Assembly (NCBI GenBank): GCA_021432635.1
Contig: MU270019.1
Span: forward strand, 1,485,672-1,549,671
Length of the DNA stretch: 64,000 nt
Origin: Thozetella sp. PMI_491
Lineage: Eukaryota; Ascomycota; Sordariomycetes; Chaetosphaeriales; Chaetosphaeriaceae
Direction of reading: 5' to 3'
The notes under the pieces were generated by a model. That model saw only the letters and a program-made list of their open reading frames with translations. It had not been told where the DNA came from and did no database searches. The stretch's first letter is position 1, and each line of letters opens with the position of its first letter. Below are positions 56,701 through 64,000 of this stretch, one piece after another. The position numbers and the translations under genes are program-made.

Positions 56701-59394
56701 CCCCGCCGCCCCCCCGTCGAGCTAGCACGCCCCAAACGGAGCGCCTGGGATTGGCAGCTCCTACCATGACCCATGGCTCGAGCTTCGTGGCCAATGGGGA
56801 TGGGTGGGGAGCTGGTCCAATGCTCACTTCCGCAGCAAGCTGCGAGCTCCCGCGCCGAGGTGCATTGTCTGCTCCAAACGGAGACGGGCAACTGGACGAC
56901 AAGAGACGTCGCCTCTGCAGCTCCTGGGGTGTAACTGCGACGATGAAGTGGCCTCATGCGCGAGCGAACAGCAACCAGACGCCGGGTCAAGTCAACATGA
57001 CCTGCCAGTGGTCCGCTAAGGAGCACCGGGACGGCTGCGACGTCCCCTACCACGGTAGCTGGGGGCGACGGGCAGCCAGAGGCACCGCCTCGCAGGCGCA
57101 TGACGGCTGCCCAGTCGACGACCACGTAGAGAGGCATCGCCTGCCTTGCCTGCCTCGGAAACAGGATCTACGACTTCGCATATCATAAACGTCGGATCAC
57201 TGCGGCCGACAGACTCATCAGCGGGCTGAACTGACCCCGGATTTCCTTGTGTCCATGCCGTTGTCCCCTCATGCCCTGGGCGATCTCCCCTCCCATTTCC
57301 CAGATATGTTTCGTTGCCCATGCCCTCGTTCCCGCTGCCGGGGTCGGATGAGAATGCAGAACATTAGCGGGCTGGAGTTTCATGGTGTATTTTGGGCGGC
57401 CCCAATGGACGGCTGGGCCCCTTTCAGATCGATCTGTAGGCCACATCGCATCCCCCATGCCATCGCCATCTCGTGCGGCCCATGTCGCGTACCCGATGTG
57501 TTTGAGGTCCAGCGCCGAGAGGGAGAGATGCCATGCCACCTGGTACCAAGTACTGGGCGTCCCGTCGCAACACTGTGCAAAAAGACCACGAACAAGGGCC
57601 AGCCGCAACACGCTGCAGAAGTGCGTTGCGCTAGGCCACTCCTAGCCTGGGCCGCCGTGAGGGTCGGGAGGCCGAGCAATCAGAGCCGAGCCAGCCGCAC
57701 TGTCTCATGCAGACGAGTGCTACTTTTGGTGGTGTGCACGCGTGCGAGAGAGCCCATCTCATCCCATGCCCTGCGATGCCGACTTGCTGCCAGCCAGTCC
57801 GGGTCGGCCAGCGGCGACGCGAGCCGGGCCACTGTGCCTTAGCAGTAGGCTCACGCAGGCAGGGAAGCACGCAGACTGTCGGACAGGCAGAGCACGCCGG
57901 CCTAAGGGTGCAGCCACCGGCCTTAGATGAGACGTTCCTGCGAGTCAGGATGGCGACAGGGACCTGTACGGCGGGCGGGTGCGGGCCGGCAGCTACGAAC
58001 GGGCGGGCAGACTGCAGCCGCCTGAGCTGCCTGGGTGACAGCGATTCATGGTCTGACACCTGCTGCACCATCCCAACCCCCGTGGCCGACTGGCCGCGTA
58101 AGGTAGATACGGGTAGTGTAGCAGAGATAAGGACCACCGAGAGATATCGCAGATAATAGATAATAGCCCCTCTCACACCCTAGTACACGGACGGCGCCGC
58201 TCGCAAGGCGTGATCATGTCCCATCTTGCGGCGAGCCCTCCTTCATGGCTAGCGTCGTGGGTACCGGTGCGGTGGGACGATGACGAGCGGCGGCGGCAGG
58301 CGCTTTGGTTCCCTTTGGTTCCTTTGGCGGCCAAGGTTCATGGCGCCGAAGTCAGAGCGCTACTACCCGTCCGCCCTCGGGATGCCAATTACGCCTTGGG
58401 AAGGAGAGCGAGCGGAATGGGGAACTGTTTAAACTTGTATTAACACCAGGAAAGCCCGAAAGCCGACTGGGCTGACACTCAATCCCGCATTGACCAGAGA
58501 ATTGAGGTTGAAGATGGAAACACATAAGAGGCGCCTGCTATGAAGTCCCCTGGGGCGCCCAGCCGAGGGCGCTGGAGAGGCGCTTCGGGCCCGAGTCGAA
58601 CCCTAAAGCACCGCAGCCCAGACAGGAAGATCTGCCCACTGCGCTCCCCTACTATGTACATACGGAGTACTCTCTACGGTTCTGCGGTCTGCCCTGGGGA
58701 AATGGGGAGTGGCCAGGCCGGTCAAGAGCCGCTGCAGCACGTTTCGGCACACAGCTACAGCGAGCCCATTCGATGGGTAGCTCTCCCGGCCGGTGCCTGC
58801 AGGGTGATTCGCTGGCCGCCGGCCCGTCCTTCAGGGTCCAGGAGTAGAGCGAAAGAAAAAGGATAGTGTGGGATGGTGGATTGGATGGGTGGCCATGGGA
58901 CTTTCCGTACTTTGTGCACAGTATGGGAAGTATGGGAGGGAAAAAAAAATTTAAGAGGGAACACGAAGTGGGAAAGAGAGCCAAACGCAGATCGGCCACA
59001 AAGTATCGTAGACGTGAAATCGACCAGGCCTAACCTGTCGAGGCCCAATCTATTGCGTGTACCTCCAGGTCCCGCGAGACCCGGCGAAAGGGCGGCTGGC
59101 GAAATGCTGGCTGGCAAATGCAGATGCAAATGCGCCCGAATCCGGCCTTCCGTTCCTCGCCTCCGTATCGAGCAGAGAGCCAGGCCAAGCAGGCAAGAAG
59201 GCAAGCCAGGGTACCAACGGAAGAATATTGGACCACGATCTGGCGCTCACACTGTGTACCCATTTGCCCCTGTCAGACAGGCATTTCCAAAGGCCTGTTA
59301 GTGAATCTTGTCAGTGCTCAGACCCATTTCGAGCGCCCACATTTCGCCATCCATGCCACGCAGAACTTGAGTGCACCCTCGCTCGCAACCCTCC

Positions 59395-60045
59395 AACCCT
59401 CGTCCTGGCCTTTTCCCCCGGTCCCCTGCTCGCCTGCTTCCCCCCTGCCCCCTGTCCCCCTGCTCCGTTTCCACACGCTAGCACCTGCTTAGCCCTAGTG
59501 CGATCCACCGACCTCACTGCTCTTTCGGGCAGTTCCAGTCTGAGATTCGCCGCCGCCGCCCACTGCGACTGGGCCACTGGACTGGCTGGTCCCGCACTGT
59601 GGTTCGCTCTTCGTCTTTGAGCGTGGCCCACAGGCCCAGAAGCGCCCATTGCCTTTCGACTCTCGTTCCCGCCAAAACCTTCAGCAACTCTCTTGCACCT
59701 CCCCCCCTCCAAGGCCGCAGACAGTGGGATACTCGATTGTTCGTCGTCGGGTCCGGAGAACAGAGAGCGCGAGCCTCCAGCAACCCCAGGAAATCAGCAA
59801 TTGCGTCCTCGTAGCATGCAATCGTCGGCCTCGGTCTCGGTTTCCCTCTCGTCTCTCCCTCCTCTTCAGTAGCTTTCGCTCCCCGCCCCTCCGCCGAATC
59901 CGCCCGCCTGTGCCCTGCTCCTCCTCCCCCCGCCAGAGGCTCGCCCAAACCCACCGTTCGCCACTCGTCGCCCTCTCGCCTCCCCGCCGCCATCCTTCCT
60001 CGCAGCGGGCCCTCGATCCGATCGCTGAGTCGTCGTTTTTAGTCG
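59395..60045 (+). promoter_or_regulatory. pyrimidine-rich promoter/leader of the C2H2 regulator
   Basis: The plus strand is strongly CT-rich with CCCCT and CTCTC runs, ending just before the ATG at 60050. CT-rich tracts are common at transcription starts of fungal regulatory genes, so a long leader is likely. Confidence 0.4.
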
Positions 60046-60049
60046 GATC

Positions 60050-63000
60050 ATGACCATCCTGAGCGACGCTGGAATCAAGTTCGAGCACACCGCCGCCATG
60101 TCTAACTCTCCCATTTCCCCGTCGGCGGCTGCCGACCCAGCGCCCGTGGGCGACGAAGCCGGTACGCTCCTTGGCCCAACGTCTCGGGCCTCCCCTCTCC
60201 AAGCCCTTCTTTCTCGGCCAATCCTCGTGAATTAGACTGACCAGAGACGCCTCTCGGCTCCAGCCTCGACGATTACCGTCAACACCAAGGCACCCGCGAA
60301 CAACTTCCCGCCGCCCAAGACCGACAAGCCCCGGCCTCACGTCTGTGCGACCTGTCAGCGGTCGTTCGCCCGCCTCGAGCACTTGAAACGCCATGAGCGC
60401 TCGCACACGAAGGAGAAGCCCTTCGAGTGCCCAGAGTGCACCAGGTGCTTCGCTCGGCGAGACTTGCTCCTGCGACACCAGCAGAAGCTGCACCAGACCA
60501 CCACTCCGTCCTCCCGCCCGCGCAATCGGCGCGAGAGCGCCAGCGGAGCCACTCCTGGCGCTGGCCGGGTGCGGAAGAACAGCGTCGCAGGCCCCGTCGC
60601 CGCCGCTGCCGCCGCAAACGCAACTGCGGCGGCGATGCGGCCGAGGGCAAACACCATTAGCCACATCGATGGTGCCTCACTTTCGATGCTCACGTCGGCG
60701 AACCCACAGGTGGCGAGGATGCCCGCGCACAGCCGGCACCCCAGCCTGGTCGGGCTGCCCATGCACAACATGGACCACCACTTCGCCGGCATGGCGGCCG
60801 CCATGGGCCACCGCGGCATGGCCCACGGCCTCCCCAAGCTAGAGACGCACGGCATCAACAACATGGACTTCTCCAGCGGTCTGCGGACTGCGCCGCCCAT
60901 GGCCCTCTTCAACCCCGAGTTTGACTTCGAGGGGCTCCTGTTTGGGCCGTCGACGGGCTCCACCATCAACCCCAACGCCCTCCACTACAACGACTCGCCG
61001 CAGTCCATGGCCATTGATCCCATGTCGCCCTTTCCTCATCACGGCCTCGCCGACACGACGGGCGCCGGGCACGTCGACGACGGCTTTGACTGGCTGACGG
61101 GTTTCGACCACCAGATGTCGTTCAACAATGCTGGTCCCAACGAGAACGCTGTCGACGGCTCTTCGCCTTCGGCCATCAGCACCACCAGCCAGAGCGGGAT
61201 CAGCGACGTCATGCTAGATGGGTCCAACCACCACCCCACAACATCGGTCGGGACGAGCACCATGTGGGCACCGGGCCTCATGGGCCCCCCTCAGATGACG
61301 AATCCATTCTCCCTCGACATGGGCAGCTCGGTCTTTCCAGACCTCCTCAACGGCGCTCCCGTGTCGCCGCAGCCGCCCGCCGCGAAGAACATGGGCGACG
61401 CCTATTTCTCGACGCCCCCACCCTCGCTGAGCTCGCTCAGCCCGTCGGTTATCTCTGGGTTGAACAGCCAGAACCTGAGCCAAGCGCTCCACTTCGGTAC
61501 CGGTCCCGAGACGCCGTCCTCGCTGAATGGTAGTAATCATGGCACCTTACCCGTATCGACAATCACTGATTCAACAAGAAATGCCATCCTAGGTGCACTC
61601 TCGGCCTCCCCGGCTTCCCAATTTGGTGGACGACGGTATTCGTTTGCGAGCTCGAGCTCGCCGTTGTCCCCTCACGCGCAGATCCCCAACAGCAACGCCG
61701 AACAGAACATCAACCTCCCGAACACGCACGATCTCCAGCGATACGTCTCAGCTTACCTCCGATATGTCCAGCCCCATCTTCCGTTTCTCCATGTTCCCAC
61801 CCTCTCGTTCGAAATCCCGAAGTCCGCGAACGGACGGGGCGCGTCCGCCGGGAGCGGCTGCTTGCTGCTCTCGATGGCCGCCATCGGAGCCCTATACGAG
61901 CTGGAGCACCACACGTCGCGGGAGCTGTTCAGTTTAGCGAAGCGCATGATCCAATTATACCTCGATGAGCGGAGGAAGGCCAATGTAAGGAAAGCTGACT
62001 TTAGACGACCATCGATGCCGGGGCTGGACCACGCCTCGCAGCAGGATTCCTCAGTCGAGACGCCTGTCTGGCTGGTGCAGGCGATGCTTCTCAATGTGGT
62101 TTATGGCCACAACTGCGGGGACAAGCGGTCGGGCGAGATCGCTTCGACCCACGCGGCTGCTCTAGTGAGTTTGGCGCAAGGGGCGGAGCTGTTGCGGCCG
62201 GTGCGCATGGAGGGCTCAAAAGACGGTGATGTGGGTATGATTGACGGCGATGGCACGTGGACCAGCGAGGCGGACGAGCATGCCGAGTGGCTCAGATGGA
62301 AGGCGATGGAGGAGCGTAAGCGGACGCTCTATGTCGTCTTTATCCTATCTAGTCTCTTGGTACTGGCTTACAACCACACCCCAGCGCTGACGAACTCGGA
62401 GATCCACCTGGATCTGCCGTGCGATGAGGAGTTCTTTGCCGCTGAGAGCAGCGCGACTTTCAACGTCAAGGGCGGCGTGGCGGGCGCCAACCACAACAGG
62501 ATGAGCTTCCGCGAGACCCTCGGGAAGCTGCTCAGCTCCAATGCGAACCAGCACCAGCTCGCATTCAACAGCCACCACGGCATCCGGTCCGCAGCCAATT
62601 TGGAGGATCTGCCCAAGAGCGACTTGAAGCCAAGCACGTTTGGCAGCCTGGTTCTGATCAATGCTTTGCACAACTACATTTGGGAAACCCGCCAACGGCA
62701 CCACAACAAGATCTGGACTAACGAGGAGACGGAGAAGATGCACCGGCACATCGAGCCTGCTCTCCGGGCATGGCAAGCAGCGTGGGCAAGCAACCCCCAT
62801 CACAGTCCGGAGCGTCCAAACCCCTTCGGGAAAGGCCCTCTCTCGGCCGATGCCATCCCGCTCCTCGATCTGGCTTATGTCCGACTCTTCGTCAATTTGT
62901 CCCGGACCAAGGAGAAGTTCTGGCAGCGGGACTGGGACGGTCTGGCCGAGGAGCTCGCTCGAGGCAGCGAGGTGGTGCAGCACGCCGAGCAATCGCCAGA

Positions 63001-63835
63001 GTCGAACGCCGATTCCGCCGGCACGGATCCCTCCGATGGCTCAGGAAACAGCTCTGTCTTCATGGACTCCCCGGCCACACAATCCTCCTCCTCCCCGGAT
63101 GCCAATGCTGCCAAGTTTGCTGCCTCGGGTACCATCAATCCTGCGCTGACCCAGCAGCATCCCGGACACTCCCAGAACCAGTCGTCCTCCAGTCGGGCCA
63201 CCTCCAGGCGCGAGAAGCATCTACGCAAGGCCGCCTTCTTTGCCGCGGATTCCCTGTCCATGTCTGACAAGCTCGGAGTGACGTTCGCAGACCTCACGAG
63301 CAGGGAATTGCCGCTGCAGTCCGCTATGTGTGCCTTTGATAGCGCCCAAGTGCTTGCCGAATGGGTCGCCACCCTCCAGGACCGTGTTGGCCGCTACCTT
63401 GGAATCCTGGGACAAGACGAGGTGGACCTGAGTCAAGTACCTGCCATCATGCTGCTCGAGGAGGAAGACGTCAAGCTCTTGGGCAAGGTGCAGGAGGTCC
63501 TCGCTGGCGCCGAGATCAAGATGAACATCGACATGTCGGCTGACAATGGTGTTTCCGGCCTAAGCGGTCCCCTAGTCAATATTGGCATAGATGGGCGCCT
63601 CCCAGGGGACGACCACAACGGATACGCAGCTAAAATTCTTAGGGTCACGGCTTACATGCTAGATAAAGCCGCCGTGTGGCCTGGTGAGTGGCTATCTCGA
63701 TGCCGCTGGTTCCCATGCAATCCAAGAAAGCTAACATGTTTGCGCCTAGTGACCAAGCTGATGGCTCGCTGTCTGGAATCCCACACTAGCCACATGAGGG
63801 CCCGCGCTGAGAAGTCGGTTCTTGCGCCTGAATAA
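60050..63835 (+). CDS. amdX: C2H2 / fungal_trans transcription factor, AmdX/ADR1-like
   Basis: This protein of 1205 residues is built from three exons: 60050-60161, 60264-63683 and 63750-63835. Two adjacent C2H2 fingers lie at about 65-85 (Cys65, Cys68, His81, His85) and 93-114 (Cys93, Cys96, His109, His114), joined by the linker TKEKPFE. The finger block ([20 protein letters not shown], then [16 protein letters not shown]) closely matches Aspergillus AmdX and resembles yeast ADR1. A Pro/Ser-rich middle leads to a fungal_trans-type region at about 530-900, with [20 protein letters not shown] and [18 protein letters not shown]. AmdX helps control acetamidase expression, and targets here are unknown. 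The 66-nt last intron (GTGAGT, CTAAC, CTAG) is a multiple of three and stop-free. The stop codon overlaps AATAAA, a possible poly(A) signal. Confidence 0.88.
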
Positions 63836-64000
63836 ACGTTGTGCCCTGGATTAAATCTAGCCTGGACCGTCCCTTTGGCCCTGGAGCTCCCCTGGCTCTA
63901 TCCTATTCCTGTCCGCTGCTCTCGGGCTGTCTTGCCCTGTTTCCGGATGCTGCCTGGTCTCTCTCAACATGACTTTGATACCCAATCACCCGCCTCTGCT

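Larger units (their letters stand above)
46459..60049. other. 13.6-kb gene desert and upstream region of the regulator gene
   Basis: I find no gene I can support here. Many frames of 60-200 codons exist on both strands, but they overlap, lack recognised motifs and join by no convincing introns. They are what GC-rich non-coding DNA gives. No reverse transcriptase, transposase, integrase or tyrosine recombinase motif is seen, and no terminal repeats. Simple features include A, C and G homopolymers, an 8-bp tandem repeat and a 9-bp-stem inverted repeat. The last 1.5 kb (about 58.6-60.0 kb) is pyrimidine-rich and probably holds the promoter and leader of the regulator. Confidence 0.6.

Noticed and set aside
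46459-58600. Long frames up to about 205 codons in the gene desert (for example 47825-48442 plus, 51348-51965 minus)
   Set aside because: No motif, no splice-compatible neighbours and overlapping frames on both strands. Expected by chance in GC-rich DNA.
58540-58640. tRNA-like B box (GGTTCGACTC) on the minus strand
   Set aside because: No cloverleaf can be formed around it. The T stem and acceptor stem do not pair.
59681-60664. 327-codon minus-strand frame opposite the regulator gene
   Set aside because: It is antisense to the zinc-finger exon and upstream region, is Arg/Gly-rich from GC bias, and has no domain. A shadow frame.
1-64000. A Starship or other large mobile element carrying the immune-type genes
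   Set aside because: No DUF3435-type tyrosine recombinase, no target-site repeats and no element borders were found in this window.
1-64000. CRISPR arrays, rRNA genes, bacterial operators or riboswitches
   Set aside because: The window is fungal. No direct-repeat/spacer pattern or rRNA core sequence was seen.

Overview
The window is nuclear DNA of a filamentous ascomycete (Pezizomycotina, most likely a Sordariomycete). The support is short introns of about 47-90 nt with GTRNGT donors, CTRAC-like branch sites and YAG acceptors, plus protein types typical of these fungi: a HET-domain protein, a NACHT NLR, fungal CorA-like membrane proteins, a LaeA-like methyltransferase, a GH51 arabinofuranosidase and a C2H2/fungal_trans regulator close to AmdX. 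Several nonsense codons look like C-to-T changes at CpA, the favoured target of repeat-induced point mutation (RIP).

Layout. 1-13 kb is a metabolic, partly decayed stretch. It holds the 3' exon of a CorA-like gene, a dead HpaI-family aldolase, an intact protein with two fused RraA/HMG-aldolase domains, a frameshifted alpha/beta hydrolase, a membrane-protein gene with an internal stop, a GFA-type zinc protein, a Gre2-like ketoreductase and a five-exon secreted GH51 enzyme. 13-19 kb is sparse, with a C2H2 protein and a 45/46-bp minisatellite. 19-43 kb carries self/non-self type genes (HET, CorA-like, NACHT NLR, helical-N-terminus plus ankyrin). Between them lie a seven-exon methyltransferase, a Mup1-like amino-acid permease and a ten-exon MFS transporter. 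44-46.5 kb has two secreted-protein genes, one small and cysteine-rich and one pepsin-like. From 46.5 to about 60 kb I find no convincing gene in GC-balanced to GC-rich DNA. 60-63.8 kb holds the AmdX/ADR1-like transcription factor.

How the genes may work together (inference). The two aldolases at 1.2-4.0 kb lie on the same strand and may once have served the same aromatic or keto-acid catabolic route. HET, NLR and ankyrin proteins are the usual parts of fungal incompatibility or immune responses, and CorA-like proteins are common in such neighbourhoods. The permease, sugar-type transporter, arabinofuranosidase and protease fit a saprotroph or plant-associated lifestyle. I see no complete biosynthetic cluster and no intact mobile element. 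Exon borders were chosen by splice consensus, reading phase and remembered family alignments, not by transcripts.
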